A DNA stretch of 64,000 nt from Pyxidicoccus parkwaysis (GTDB taxonomy: Bacteria; Myxococcota; Myxococcia; Myxococcales; Myxococcaceae), in the NCBI RefSeq assembly GCF_017301735.1, contig NZ_CP071090.1:11639001-11703000 (forward strand), given 5' to 3'. The notes beneath the pieces are model-generated. The model searched no databases and had not been told where the DNA came from. It was given only the letters and a program-made list of their open reading frames with translations. Positions within the stretch are counted from its first letter, which is position 1. Each line of letters opens with the position of its first letter. Made by a program: the position numbers and the translations under genes. Positions 33,776-42,774 of the stretch are shown piece by piece.

Positions 33776-34678
33776 ATGGATATGCGATGGGATGACCTCC
33801 GGTACCTGCTGGCGGTGGCGCGCCAGGGCTCGCTCGCGGGCGCTGCGCGTGAATTGCGCGTGGATGCCACCACGGTGGGCCGGCGCCTGGACGCGCTGGA
33901 GAAGTCGCTCGGCACGCGGTTGGTGCTGCGCGGCGCGCGGACGCTCGCCCTGACGGAGGCCGCGGAGGCGGTGGTGGCGCGGGCGCGCGAGATGGAGGAC
34001 TCCCTGCGCTCGCTGCACGACGCGGTGGCCACCGAGGCGCGCGCCGTGGGCACGGTGCGGCTCACCGCCACCGAGTACCTGGCCCATGCCCTGCTCGCTC
34101 CTCGCCTGGGCGAGCTGCACACGCGCCATCCCGGATTGGATTTGGAGCTGGTGGCGGGCAGCGAGTTGGTGGACCTGCAGCGCGGAGACGCGGACCTCGC
34201 GCTGCGGCTGGCTCCGCCCCGAGGGGACGCGCTGGTGGTGCGCAAGGTGGCGGAAATCGCCTTCGCCATGTACGCGGCACGCGGCTACCTGCGTCGCCAT
34301 GGCGCTCCCCGGCCGGGGGACTTCCGTGGGCACTGCGTGCTCGTCTACCGCGCGGCCCTCACGTCTGGCTCCGAGTCCGAGGAGCTCAAGCGCGTGACGA
34401 TGGGTGCGCGCCGGCTGCTCCAGAGCAACAGCACCACGGTGCTGCGCGAGGCCGCCGCGGCGGGGCTCGGTGTGGCGCTGCTGCCGTGCCTCAGCGGAGA
34501 GCGGGACTCACGGCTGACGCGCGTGGGCGCGGGCGTGCTGGCGAAGCGCCCGCTCTGGCTGGTGTTCCACAAGGACTTGCAGCGAAGCCCCCGCGTGCGC
34601 GCCGCGACTGATTGGCTGGTGGCGCTGTGCAAGGAGGAGCGCGCGGGGCTCGCGGGCGCGGAGGGTGGGGCGCGATAG
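33776..34678 (+). CDS. LysR-family transcriptional regulator
   Basis: A 300-residue LysR-type regulator. The N-terminal helix-turn-helix is WDDLRYLLAVARQGSLAGAA then LRVDATTVGRRLDALEKSLG, followed by a linker helix and the periplasmic-binding-like effector domain (about 95-295), with TEYLAHALLAPRLGELHTRH and LELVAGSELVDLQRGDADLA. The recognition helix V-D-A-T-T-V-G-R-R is a variant found in the subgroup that controls adjacent hydrolase or transporter genes. The effector is unknown; the divergent hydrolase gene is the likely target. Confidence 0.92.
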   Translation: MDMRWDDLRYLLAVARQGSLAGAARELRVDATTVGRRLDALEKSLGTRLVLRGARTLALTEAAEAVVARAREMEDSLRSLHDAVATEARAVGTVRLTATEYLAHALLAPRLGELHTRHPGLDLELVAGSELVDLQRGDADLALRLAPPRGDALVVRKVAEIAFAMYAARGYLRRHGAPRPGDFRGHCVLVYRAALTSGSESEELKRVTMGARRLLQSNSTTVLREAAAAGLGVALLPCLSGERDSRLTRVGAGVLAKRPLWLVFHKDLQRSPRVRAATDWLVALCKEERAGLAGAEGGAR

Positions 34679-34712
34679 CCCATCGAAGCCCCCAAGCCCG
34701 AGCACGCTCATG

Positions 34713-34740
34713 CACGCCCGAGGTCGCAACCTCGGGCGTG
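34713..34740. terminator. Perfect 11-bp hairpin between convergent genes
   Basis: CACGCCCGAGG (34713-34723) and CCTCGGGCGTG (34730-34740) with the 6-base loop TCGCAA. It lies between the LysR and pgi stops. No U-run follows; it probably acts as a bidirectional terminator or 3'-end protector. Confidence 0.65.
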
Positions 34741-34796
34741 TGCGGGGCGCACCGCGTATGGAGAGTCCGAGGGTACGGGCTCTCCCGAAGCGAACT

Positions 34797-36386
34797 TCAC
34801 TTCATCCGGAAGCGCGCTTCCGCCGGGCTCGCTCCGCCGGAGCGCTGCACGCCGCGGTCCGGATTGGCGGCCAGGTGCTCCAGCACCTTGAACACCGTCT
34901 CCACCTCGTCCGGCTTGCCGATGTCCGCCGCGAGCTGCTCCGCCGAGCGCGCCTCAGCGCGGGCCTCACCCAGCCGCGCCATCACCTTGCGCTGCACGTC
35001 CAGCACCACGCCCGCCGCCTTCTTGCCCGCCTCGACGCCCGGCTGGTGGTACGCGTTGATGTGCACGAGGCTCGCGTAGAAGCCCACCGCGCGCTCGTAC
35101 AGCGCAATCAGCGCGCCCACCGTCCGCGCGCTCACGTCCGGCACGGTGAGGGTGAGCGACTCGCGCCCCTTCTCGAACAGCGCGCGCCGCGTGCCCAGCA
35201 GGAAGCCCAGCAGGTAGTCCCCGCTGGTGACACCGGGCTCCACCTCGAACACGGGGCCCGGCCGGTCCTTCAGCACCTCGATGAAGGTGGCGAAGAAGTT
35301 GTGCACGCCCTCGCGGAGCTGCTGCACGTACGCGTGCTGGTCCGTGGAGCCCTTGTTCCCGTAGACGGCGATGCCCTGGTTCACCACCTTGCCGTCCAAA
35401 TCCAACTCCTTGCCCAGCGACTCCATGACGAGCTGCTGGAGGTAGCGCGACATCAAGAGCAGCCGGTCCTTGTAGGGCAGGATGACCATGTCCTTCGCGC
35501 CGCGCCCGTCGCCCGCCTGGTGCCACATCAAGGCCAGCAGCGCGGCCGGGTTCTTCGCCACGTCCCGCTGCCGCGTCGCCACGTCCATGTCCCGCGCGCC
35601 CGCCAGCATCCCGTCGATGTCCAGCCCCTGCAGCTTCGCCGGCAACAGGCCCACCGCCGACAGCACCGACGTGCGCCCGCCAACCCAGTCCCACATGGGG
35701 AAGGTGCGCAGCCAGCCCTGCTTCTTCGCGGTGTCGTCCAGCTCGCTGCCCGCGCCGGTGACAGCCACCGCGTGCTTGCTGAAGTCGAGCCCCTTCGCCT
35801 GGTACGCGCGCTCGGCCTCCAGCATGCCGTTGCGCGTCTCCTTGGTACCGCCCGACTTGCTGATGACCACCGTCAGCGTCTGGGCCAGCGTGTCACCGAG
35901 CTGCGCCACCACGCGGTCCATGCCGTCCGGGTCCGTGTTGTCGAAGAAGAACACCTGCATGGCGTCCTTCTCCGTGCCCAGCGCGTCCGCCACCAACTGA
36001 GGCCCCAGCGCCGAGCCGCCGATGCCCACCAGCAGCAGCCTCGTGAAGCGCGGCGCCTTCTGCGGCTTCACCGTGCCGGCGTGCACGTCCTTCGCGAAGG
36101 CGTGGACGGCCGCCACCGTGTCGGTGATTTCCTTCTTCAGCCCCGCGTCGGGCGCCAGCTCGGGCGCGCGCAGCCAGTAGTGGCCCACCTTGCGCTTCTC
36201 GTCCGGGTTGGCGACGGCGCCCTTCTCCAGCGCCTCCATGTCGGAGAAGGCCTCTTCCATGCGCGGACGCATCCGCTCCAGGAAGTCCGCTGGGAATTTC
36301 ATGCGCGAGACGTCGAGCGAGAACCCCACGGACGGCACGACACACAGGTAACGCTGGTACCGCTCCCACAGCTCTCGCTCGGTCAT
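34797..36386 (-). CDS. pgi: Glucose-6-phosphate isomerase
   Basis: A 529-residue cytoplasmic enzyme interconverting glucose-6-phosphate and fructose-6-phosphate. Family segments are LLLVGIGGSALGPQLVADAL, VISKSGGTKETRNGMLEAER, and FPMWDWVGGRTSVLSAVGLL; the catalytic region has NKGSTDQHAYVQQLREG, with Gln/His near 355-360. The C-terminal Lys lies in a KKAAGVVLDVQRKV segment. Length and order match the atypical bacterial pgi branch. It sits alone, convergent with the LysR gene. Confidence 0.96.
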   Translation of the reverse strand: MTERELWERYQRYLCVVPSVGFSLDVSRMKFPADFLERMRPRMEEAFSDMEALEKGAVANPDEKRKVGHYWLRAPELAPDAGLKKEITDTVAAVHAFAKDVHAGTVKPQKAPRFTRLLLVGIGGSALGPQLVADALGTEKDAMQVFFFDNTDPDGMDRVVAQLGDTLAQTLTVVISKSGGTKETRNGMLEAERAYQAKGLDFSKHAVAVTGAGSELDDTAKKQGWLRTFPMWDWVGGRTSVLSAVGLLPAKLQGLDIDGMLAGARDMDVATRQRDVAKNPAALLALMWHQAGDGRGAKDMVILPYKDRLLLMSRYLQQLVMESLGKELDLDGKVVNQGIAVYGNKGSTDQHAYVQQLREGVHNFFATFIEVLKDRPGPVFEVEPGVTSGDYLLGFLLGTRRALFEKGRESLTLTVPDVSARTVGALIALYERAVGFYASLVHINAYHQPGVEAGKKAAGVVLDVQRKVMARLGEARAEARSAEQLAADIGKPDEVETVFKVLEHLAANPDRGVQRSGGASPAEARFRMK

Positions 36387-36580
36387 GGTTCCTCTGTCTC
36401 CTCGAAGTACACGCGCGAAAAGATGCGCGTGGCTTAGCGCCTCCGCATGCGGGTGGGAAGCCGCACGCGAGGGCAGCCGGGAGTCATGGGGCCAGTGCTC
36501 AACACCTCACGGCGCGTGGGGCCGCGAGCCCCGGAGCGAAGGCGCACCCGACTGTCATCAGCCGGACCGCATGCCCCGGA

Positions 36581-36654
36581 GCTTCAGGCGGACAGCCGGG
36601 CCGCTGCGGGAGCCGGCGCCGCGGAAGGCGCTTCAGGCGGACGGCCGGGCCGCT
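36581..36654. repeat. 25-bp direct repeat spanning the 3' end of the sterol-desaturase-like gene
   Basis: GCTTCAGGCGGACRGCCGGG followed by CCGCT occurs at 36581-36605 and again at 36630-36654, with 24 of 25 bases identical. On the minus strand the second copy contains the stop codon and last codons of the gene and the first lies after it. It is another terminus duplication like that at 19586. Confidence 0.7.
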
Positions 36655-37529
36655 TCCGGGGCCTGCGGCGCGGGCAGCACGGGCTCCGCCGGCTTCCACG
36701 CGGGGTTGCGGAAGATGTAGCCCAGCCGCTGGCTCAGCGGGCCGGGCTTCCTCGCGTCGCGGATGATGGCGGCCAATTCATGCGAGGCGATGCGCAGCGG
36801 GTTGTACGTGTGGATGTTCTTCGTCAGCCCGTAAAGCGGCTTCTCCGTCTCGGGCTCGAAGCTGCCGAAGAGCCTGTCCCACAGCATCAGGATGCCCGCG
36901 TAGTTCTTGTCGAGGTAGCGCGGGTTGGCGGCGTGGTGCACGCGGTGGTGCGAGGGCGTGTTGAGGAGCCACTCGAACGGACGCGGCAGCTTTCCAATCG
37001 CCTCGGTGTGAATCCAGTACTGGTAGAGCAGGTTGAGCCCCTGCTGGATGAAAATCATCGCCGGGTGGAAGCCGAGCAGCGCGAGCGGCGCCCAGAAGGG
37101 CCAGCTCGTGAAGACGAGCCACGGCTGCCGCAGCGCCGTGGAGAGGTTGTAGTGCTCGCTGGAGTGGTGCACCACGTGCGACGCCCAGAAGAAGCGGCTC
37201 TCGTGGTGGACGCGGTGGTACCCGTAGTAGCAGAGGTCCTCGAGGAAGAAGAGCAGCACCCACGCCGCCACCCCCGAGCCCATGCGCAGCGGCGTCCACT
37301 CGTACAGCACGAGGTAGCCCGTGAAGGCGACCAGCTTCCACCCCAGCTGGAGCGCCGAGTAGCCCAGGCCCATGGTGAGGCTGGCAATGGTGTCCTTCCA
37401 TGTGTGGCCCACCAGCGGACGGCCCTCGTCCCGCCGCTTCTTCACCCACAGCGCCTCGGCGATGACCGTGATGACGAACACGGGGATGGCGGGGGTGGTG
37501 ACGTCGGGGATGTGAGCCAGGTCCACCAT
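36633..37529 (-). CDS. Sterol desaturase/fatty acid hydroxylase-superfamily membrane protein
   Basis: A 298-residue integral membrane di-iron enzyme. Histidine boxes are YHRVHHESR, VVHHSSEHYNLS and HHRVHHAANPRYLDKN, matching the HX3H/HX2HH pattern of the superfamily. Membrane helices surround them (AIPVFVITVIAEALWV; SGVAAWVLLFFLEDLCYY; PFWAPLALLGFHPAMIFI). It would hydroxylate or desaturate a lipid or carotenoid; the substrate is unknown. AGGAGGT precedes the ATG. The TetR-type gene ends 10 bp upstream, so the two form an operon. Confidence 0.9.
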   Translation of the reverse strand: MVDLAHIPDVTTPAIPVFVITVIAEALWVKKRRDEGRPLVGHTWKDTIASLTMGLGYSALQLGWKLVAFTGYLVLYEWTPLRMGSGVAAWVLLFFLEDLCYYGYHRVHHESRFFWASHVVHHSSEHYNLSTALRQPWLVFTSWPFWAPLALLGFHPAMIFIQQGLNLLYQYWIHTEAIGKLPRPFEWLLNTPSHHRVHHAANPRYLDKNYAGILMLWDRLFGSFEPETEKPLYGLTKNIHTYNPLRIASHELAAIIRDARKPGPLSQRLGYIFRNPAWKPAEPVLPAPQAPEAARPSA

Positions 37530-37539
37530 GACGGACCTC

Positions 37540-38205
37540 CTATGGCCGGGAGCGGCGGCGGGGCCGCTCCCGGGCGGGTGAGAACGCGGAGCGCAAGAAG
37601 CGCGTGAGGGTGTCCAGCATGCGGCGGTGCGCCGGGTCATTCGGGCGGGCGCTGCCTCCGACGACGGCGCCCTGCACCGCGTCCAGCGCCAGCTCCACCA
37701 CGTCGTCGAACTCGGGGTGCGTGGTGGCCACCTCGGGGAACAGCTCGCGCGCCACGCGGTGGAGGTTCTGCCGGTGCGGCCCGTCCACCGCCTCCAACGC
37801 CGCGCGCAATTCCGGGTCCGTGCGCGCCGCCACGTACAGCTCTATCGCCGCCTGCAGCTCCGGCCGCTGGTACGCGGCCCACAACATGTCCACCGCCGCC
37901 GCCACGCGGTCCCTGCCCGACGGCCTCGCCCCCACGCCCGCGAGATAGTCCTGGATGATGCGCGGGAAGAGGTGCTCCACCGCCGCGGCGAGCAGCTCCT
38001 CCTTGGTGTCGAAGTGCGTGAAGAGCGCCCCCTGCGACAGGCCCGCCCGCTTCGCCACCTCCACCGTCGTCAGCCGCGCGTGGCCCAGCTCCACCAGCGT
38101 GGAGATGGTGGCGTCCAGCAGCTTGCGCCGCGTCGTCTCACGGCGCTCCTGCTGGGTGCGGCGCGGCGGGCGCGGCCCTTCCGGTGGAGGAGTCTTCGAA
38201 GCCAT
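37540..38205 (-). CDS. TetR-family transcriptional regulator
   Basis: A 221-residue regulator. The N-terminal TetR helix-turn-helix is RRKLLDATISTLVELGHARL then TTVEVAKRAGLSQGALFTHF and DTKEELLAAAVEHLF. The C-terminal ligand domain is not distinctive. It is immediately upstream of the sterol-desaturase-like gene and probably regulates it and itself. The 14-bp palindrome at 38237-38250, about 30 bp from its start, is a good operator candidate and would also command the divergent sulfotransferase gene. Confidence 0.92.
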   Translation of the reverse strand: MASKTPPPEGPRPPRRTQQERRETTRRKLLDATISTLVELGHARLTTVEVAKRAGLSQGALFTHFDTKEELLAAAVEHLFPRIIQDYLAGVGARPSGRDRVAAAVDMLWAAYQRPELQAAIELYVAARTDPELRAALEAVDGPHRQNLHRVARELFPEVATTHPEFDDVVELALDAVQGAVVGGSARPNDPAHRRMLDTLTRFLRSAFSPARERPRRRSRP

Positions 38206-38236
38206 TCCACTCGGAATGATAGCGCTGAACTTAACA

Positions 38237-38250
38237 AGTGACCAGTCACT
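38237..38250. promoter_or_regulatory. TetR-type palindromic operator
   Basis: AGTGACCAGTCACT: perfect 6-bp arms around a 2-base centre, in an AT-richer stretch between divergent genes. TGACYRGTCA-type palindromes are common TetR operators in proteobacteria. A bound regulator would sit in both promoters. Confidence 0.65.
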
Positions 38251-38348
38251 AAGTGGAAACCGAGTAGTAAAGCGAGGGCCGCGCCGGCTGGATGTACTAT
38301 CCGGGCCCCCCTCTTCTTCAGTGATTGCTGGCTCTTGAGACCCTGCCC

Positions 38349-39215
38349 ATGCGGTGGCTGACGAGACTTTTCCTGATGCTGTTGTCCGTGCCGGTGAAGA
38401 TGGCCGGCGTCGTCTACAACCAGGGAAACCGGATGCGGGAGATGCTGCGCTTCCGCCTGGAGTTCCGGCCCCGGCCCGACGACATCTACATCGCGACGTA
38501 CCCGAAGTCGGGAACCACCTGGACGCAGATGCTCCTGGTGCAGTTGCTGAGCAAGGGTGACGCGGAGTTCGACCACATCCTCCAGAAGTCGCCGTACCTG
38601 GAGGAGTGCATCAAGAACCAGCGCTTCGCGTACCTGGAGCGGCTGCCGTCCCCGCGCATCCTGAAGACGCACCTGCCCTACGGTGCGCTGCGGCCGGCGA
38701 AGGACTCGCGCATCCTGTTCATCACCCGGGACGCGAAGGACACCTTCGTCTCCTGCTACCACCACTTCGAGCTGGCGCGCCGGTGGCGCTCCCCGTTCGA
38801 CCGCTTCATCAGTGAGATGGTGCGCGGGCGCGGCTTCTTCATGAGCTGGTACCAGTACATGCGCGAGTGGATGCCGCACCGTAGCGACAGCAACGTGCTC
38901 TGGGTGCGCTACGAGGACATGCGCAAGGACCTGGAGGGACAGGCGCGGCGCATCGCGGCCTTCCTCGGCATCCCGGTGCCGGAGGAGCGCATGGCCGCCA
39001 TCCTGGAGAAGTGCAGCTTCGAGTACATGCGCCAGCACGACCACAAGTTCGACTTCCGCACGGCCATCTACGAGGAGTCTCCCGGCACCTTCATCCGCCA
39101 GGGAGGCAAGGGTGGACCGAAGCAGCCCCTGCGCGCGGAGGACGTCGCCGAGCTGGAGAAGAACCTGGCGAAGCTCCGGGGCGAGCTGCACCTGAAGGAG
39201 ACCGAGGTCTACTAG
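38349..39215 (+). CDS. PAPS-dependent sulfotransferase
   Basis: A 288-residue cytosolic-type sulfotransferase. The 5'-phosphosulfate loop is YPKSGTTWTQ (51-60), the catalytic His108 is in ILKTHLPYG, and the 3'-phosphate site is R127 and S135 in TRDAKDTFVSCYHH. A C-terminal FIRQGGKGGPK replaces the usual RKGxxGDWK, so PAPS contact at that end is altered. It would transfer a sulfuryl group from PAPS to a hydroxyl or amine of an unknown small molecule. A short N-terminal hydrophobic segment (LTRLFLMLLSVPVKMAG) could bind the membrane. I use the ATG at 38349 over the TTG at 38325. Divergent from the TetR gene with a palindrome between. Confidence 0.9.
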   Translation: MRWLTRLFLMLLSVPVKMAGVVYNQGNRMREMLRFRLEFRPRPDDIYIATYPKSGTTWTQMLLVQLLSKGDAEFDHILQKSPYLEECIKNQRFAYLERLPSPRILKTHLPYGALRPAKDSRILFITRDAKDTFVSCYHHFELARRWRSPFDRFISEMVRGRGFFMSWYQYMREWMPHRSDSNVLWVRYEDMRKDLEGQARRIAAFLGIPVPEERMAAILEKCSFEYMRQHDHKFDFRTAIYEESPGTFIRQGGKGGPKQPLRAEDVAELEKNLAKLRGELHLKETEVY

Positions 39216-39303
39216 CGGCGCCGCTGCAGCCGCTCACCCGCGGTTTGGAGCCGCTCAGCCATGCGAGCCCCGCCCGGTCCATCCGGGCGGTCATGCTCTG
39301 ACC

Positions 39304-40419
39304 ATGGCTTCTTCCATCCTTCCCGTGTCGCAGCGTCCCGCGGCTCCCGTCGCTCCCGCTCCCGTGGGTGCGGCGCGGCGCGGGAGCGGGCCCGTGTTCC
39401 TGCTGGGGCTCCTCGTCGTCGCGCCGATGGCCGTGCTGGTGATGGCCACCGCGTCCTTCATCGGCGCCTCTCCGTCGGGCTGGGGCTACGCGGTGGGCTT
39501 CGCGCTCGTGTCCATCGGCATGCTCGCGCCTCGCGGGCGGCGCGGACTGGTGCGCGCGGGGCTGGGGCTCATGGTGCTCGTGGCGCTGGGCCGGCTGGTC
39601 TTCGCCGAGGGCACGCAGCTCGAGACACTGACGCTGCCGGACGGTGGCCACCGGTGGGTGAACCGCCTCGTGGCCGAGCGGGACGGGACGATGCTCGCGG
39701 GCCAGGTGCTGGTGCGTACCGGACGGCTGCCGCGCTCGGACTCGCGCGAGTTCCTCCCCGCGCTGGAGGCGGCGTTCGACCGGATGGATGCGTACGAGGG
39801 CGCGCTCGCCACGCCCGCCGTGGCCACGTACCTGGGCCTCCAGTCGCCCGAGTCCTTCGACGCGGTGGTCATCCCTCCTCGTGGAGAGCCCGCGCCACGC
39901 ACGGCCGTCGTCTTCCTCCACGGCTTCGCGGGCAACTTCGCGGTGTACTGCTGGGAGATGGCGCAGTCGGTGCAGGCCATCTCCGCGCTCACCGTGTGTC
40001 CCTCGGTGGGCCCGGCGGGGGACTGGTGGTCTCCTCAAGGGGAGCGCACGCTGGAGAAGACCTTCGAGTGGCTCGCGGAGCGGGGCGTGCGCCGCGTCTA
40101 CCTGGGAGGCCTGTCGAATGGCGGCGTGGGTGCCAGCGTTCTCGCGGGCCGCGTCTCGCATCCGCGACTCGAGCTGCGAGGCCTGGTGCTCGTGTCCGGC
40201 GCGGACTCGCGCGCGCCGCTGCCGCGCGTGCCCACGCTGATGGTGCAGGGGAAGCATGACTCGATGATGCCCACGCGCTCCATGCGTGCCTTCGCGGAGC
40301 GCCTGGGCCGGCGCGGGACGTACGTGGAGCTGGACAGCGGGCACTTCGCCTTCCTCGACCGCCATGTCGAGTGCGAGCGCGCCATCTCCACGTGGCTCGC
40401 CGAGCGTGAGCGGGAGTGA
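39304..40419 (+). CDS. Membrane-anchored alpha/beta hydrolase
   Basis: A 371-residue protein. N-terminal helices near 31-54 (FLLGLLVVAPMAVLVMATAS), 58-74 and 83-100 anchor it. The soluble domain has the oxyanion loop FLHGFAGNF, the nucleophile in LGGLSNGGVG, the acid in GKHDSMMP and the His in DSGHFAFLD, a complete catalytic triad of the dienelactone-hydrolase/lysophospholipase type. The substrate is unknown. Stops of this gene and the convergent amidohydrolase gene are 9 bp apart. Confidence 0.83.
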   Translation: MASSILPVSQRPAAPVAPAPVGAARRGSGPVFLLGLLVVAPMAVLVMATASFIGASPSGWGYAVGFALVSIGMLAPRGRRGLVRAGLGLMVLVALGRLVFAEGTQLETLTLPDGGHRWVNRLVAERDGTMLAGQVLVRTGRLPRSDSREFLPALEAAFDRMDAYEGALATPAVATYLGLQSPESFDAVVIPPRGEPAPRTAVVFLHGFAGNFAVYCWEMAQSVQAISALTVCPSVGPAGDWWSPQGERTLEKTFEWLAERGVRRVYLGGLSNGGVGASVLAGRVSHPRLELRGLVLVSGADSRAPLPRVPTLMVQGKHDSMMPTRSMRAFAERLGRRGTYVELDSGHFAFLDRHVECERAISTWLAERERE

Positions 40420-40428
40420 GGCGCGCGG

Positions 40429-41856
40429 CTACGGCAGCTTCTTCACCGCCGCTTCTACTTCCGCCAGCATCGCGTCCAGCTGTGCGCGGGGCAGCCACCG
40501 GCCTCGCAGCACCACGCCGTGGATGTCCTGGGTGTGGTGCACGTCTTCTCGTGGGTCCGCGTCCAGGAGCAGCAGGTCCGCGCGCTGGCCCGGCGCCACG
40601 GTGCCCCAGGTGTTGGCCTCGCCCAGGTACTCCGCCGCGCCGCGCGTGGCCGCCTCCAGCACCGTGCGCGTCGGCAGCCCCGCTCCGGCCAGGGCCTCCA
40701 TCTCCCTGTGCACGGCGAAGCCCGTCACCATGAAGAACTGCGGCGAGTCCGAGCCCACCAGCAGCCCCGCGCCCGCCTCATGCAGTGCGCGCACCACCTG
40801 CCGCCGCAGCTCCACGAAGCGCTGCCTTCGCGCGGCGGGCGCTCCCGCGAACTCGGGGGCGGACAGCTCCTTCGTCCACGCCTCCACCGCGACGGCGGGC
40901 ACATAGCGCAGCTCCGGCCTCGCGCGCAGCGTGTCCAGTCGGTCCGCGTTCGCGAGCAGCTCGAAGAGCTCCATCGTGGGCGAGCTCCACACGCCCGCCT
41001 TCCGCGTCGCCTCCGCCAGCGCGGGGATGCGCGCCGCGTCCATCCGGTCCAGCGCGTCGGTGAAGTCAATCTGGTCCACCACCGCCGCGTCGCCCGGAGG
41101 CAGCAGCGCGGACAGCCAGCCGTCGAGGTGCTCCACCTGTTGTCCCGACTCCAGCGCGTGCGCGAGCCCCACGTCCGGTGTCACGTGGCCGCTCACCCGC
41201 AGCCCCTGCGCCTTCGCCTCGTCCACCATGGCGTCGTACGTCTCGCGGCCCAGCCCGCCGTGCGTCTTGAGCAAGTCGAAGCCCGCCGCCTTCTGCTCGC
41301 GCACGCGCTGACGGGCCTGCTCCGGTCCCTTCACGGACTCGCCATGGAAGGACGGGCCCGCCACCAGCAGCCGGGGCCCGAGCACTTCCCCATTCTTCAC
41401 GCGCTCGCGCAGCGCGAGCCCCGTGGGAGCGGCCCCGAGGGCGCGCGCGGTGGTGACGCCATTGGCGAGCAGCAGCCGGAGCTGCCGGCCCGCGGAGTCG
41501 CTCGCCTCCCCGGTGCCCTGCTGGAGGTGCAGGTGCATGTCCACCAGCCCCGGCATGAGCCAGCGCCCATGCCCGTCCACGCGCGCCGCTCCAGCCGGCA
41601 CGGGCGTGCGGGCGGAGGGCCCCATGGCGACGATGCGATCTCCGTCCACGAGCACCGTCTGGTCCATGAGCGCGTCGCTTCCGCGCGTCATGGGCAGCAC
41701 CGTCACTCCCACCACGGCCAGGGTGGCGGCGGGTGATAGGGATTGCGCTTCCGGTGTGGAAGCCCCGGCCGTTCCGGGCCCGCTACGGCAGGCCGTCAAG
41801 CAGACGAGCAGCCAGAGGCACCACCGCCACCGCTGAGATTTTCCCTCGGAAAGCAT
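40429..41856 (-). CDS. Lipoprotein amidohydrolase (imidazolonepropionase-like)
   Basis: A 475-residue enzyme with a lipoprotein signal (WLLVCLTAC), so it acts outside the inner membrane. The TIM-barrel metal site is visible: HxH in VDMHLHLQ, a Lys region LLKTHGG, His in VSGHV and HLDG, and the Asp in VGSDSPQF. It also has the beta-sandwich DQTVLVDGDRIVAMGPSAR at the N-terminus. Members hydrolyse amide or imide bonds in small molecules or peptides; the substrate is unknown. GGAGG lies 10 bases before the ATG. Confidence 0.88.
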   Translation of the reverse strand: MLSEGKSQRWRWCLWLLVCLTACRSGPGTAGASTPEAQSLSPAATLAVVGVTVLPMTRGSDALMDQTVLVDGDRIVAMGPSARTPVPAGAARVDGHGRWLMPGLVDMHLHLQQGTGEASDSAGRQLRLLLANGVTTARALGAAPTGLALRERVKNGEVLGPRLLVAGPSFHGESVKGPEQARQRVREQKAAGFDLLKTHGGLGRETYDAMVDEAKAQGLRVSGHVTPDVGLAHALESGQQVEHLDGWLSALLPPGDAAVVDQIDFTDALDRMDAARIPALAEATRKAGVWSSPTMELFELLANADRLDTLRARPELRYVPAVAVEAWTKELSAPEFAGAPAARRQRFVELRRQVVRALHEAGAGLLVGSDSPQFFMVTGFAVHREMEALAGAGLPTRTVLEAATRGAAEYLGEANTWGTVAPGQRADLLLLDADPREDVHHTQDIHGVVLRGRWLPRAQLDAMLAEVEAAVKKLP

Positions 41857-41979
41857 TCGCTGAATCCTCCAGGGAGGAGAACGGAGCACAGGCCCCCCGG
41901 TCGCAGAGCATCCGGGCTTCTGGGAAAATGACACAGGAAATACCGGGGGCACTTGCCTCCGTTGTCGACCCGCCCCGAT

Positions 41980-42774
41980 ATGAACCTCACCGCTCTCTTC
42001 CTTGGTTCTCTCCTGGCTTCGGCCCCCGCGGTTTCACCCTCGACTGCTTCCCTGCAGGGCGACAACACACCCGAGGTCGGCATCCCGTTCGCCTGTGGCC
42101 GCATCTATACGGTCAGCCAGGGCCACGACACGGGCAGCCATCAGAACAACGACACCTTCGCGTGGGACTTCCGCATGCCGGAGGGCACCCCCATCGTCGC
42201 CGCTCGCGACGGTGTGGTGCGCCTGGCGCGCGGTGACAGCACGTCGGGTGGCTGCGACGAGAAGTTCGCGCCGCAGGCCAACTACGTCGTCATCTCCCAC
42301 GGCGACGGGCTGGAGACGCAGTACCTCCACTTCAACGCGGTGGTGGTGAAGCCCGGTGAGCGCGTGAAGGAGGGCCAGCTCATCGGCTTCTCCGGCGCTA
42401 CGGGCTGGGCCTGCGGTGCGCACCTGCACTTCAAGGTGGCGCGCGAGGTGGGCAAGGGCTGGAACAACCCGTCCGTGCCGGCGCGCCTCGTCGGCTATGG
42501 CGACCCGGTGCGCGACACGCGCGTCTCCGCGCCCATCTGCAAGGACACGGGTCCGCAGACGCTCATGGCCAACAGCGAGGGTACGCACACGCCGGGCACG
42601 GCGGTGGACTCCATGTCACCTGAGCGCCAGCAGGCGCTTCGCGGCCTCCCGCCCGGTGCGCAGTCCATCATCGACGGCCTCAATCAGCCTCCCGCCCAGG
42701 GCGGCCAGGGCCTCGACGAAGCGAGCCCGGCCCGCGGCACCCGCACGGCGAGCGGCCCCAGCGAGACTCGCTGA
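41980..42774 (+). CDS. M23 (LytM) metallopeptidase
   Basis: A 264-residue secreted peptidase. The signal peptide is LTALFLGSLLASAPAVSPST. The LytM metal site is GSHQNNDTFAWDF (His54 and Asp63) and the GAHLHFKV HxH motif, as in peptidoglycan endopeptidases, which cut peptide crosslinks. The ATG at 41980 lacks a good ribosome binding site; an upstream TTG at 41953 is possible. The last 159 bases overlap the 3' end of the GTPase gene on the other strand, and both C-termini look coding. Confidence 0.88.
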   Translation: MNLTALFLGSLLASAPAVSPSTASLQGDNTPEVGIPFACGRIYTVSQGHDTGSHQNNDTFAWDFRMPEGTPIVAARDGVVRLARGDSTSGGCDEKFAPQANYVVISHGDGLETQYLHFNAVVVKPGERVKEGQLIGFSGATGWACGAHLHFKVAREVGKGWNNPSVPARLVGYGDPVRDTRVSAPICKDTGPQTLMANSEGTHTPGTAVDSMSPERQQALRGLPPGAQSIIDGLNQPPAQGGQGLDEASPARGTRTASGPSETR

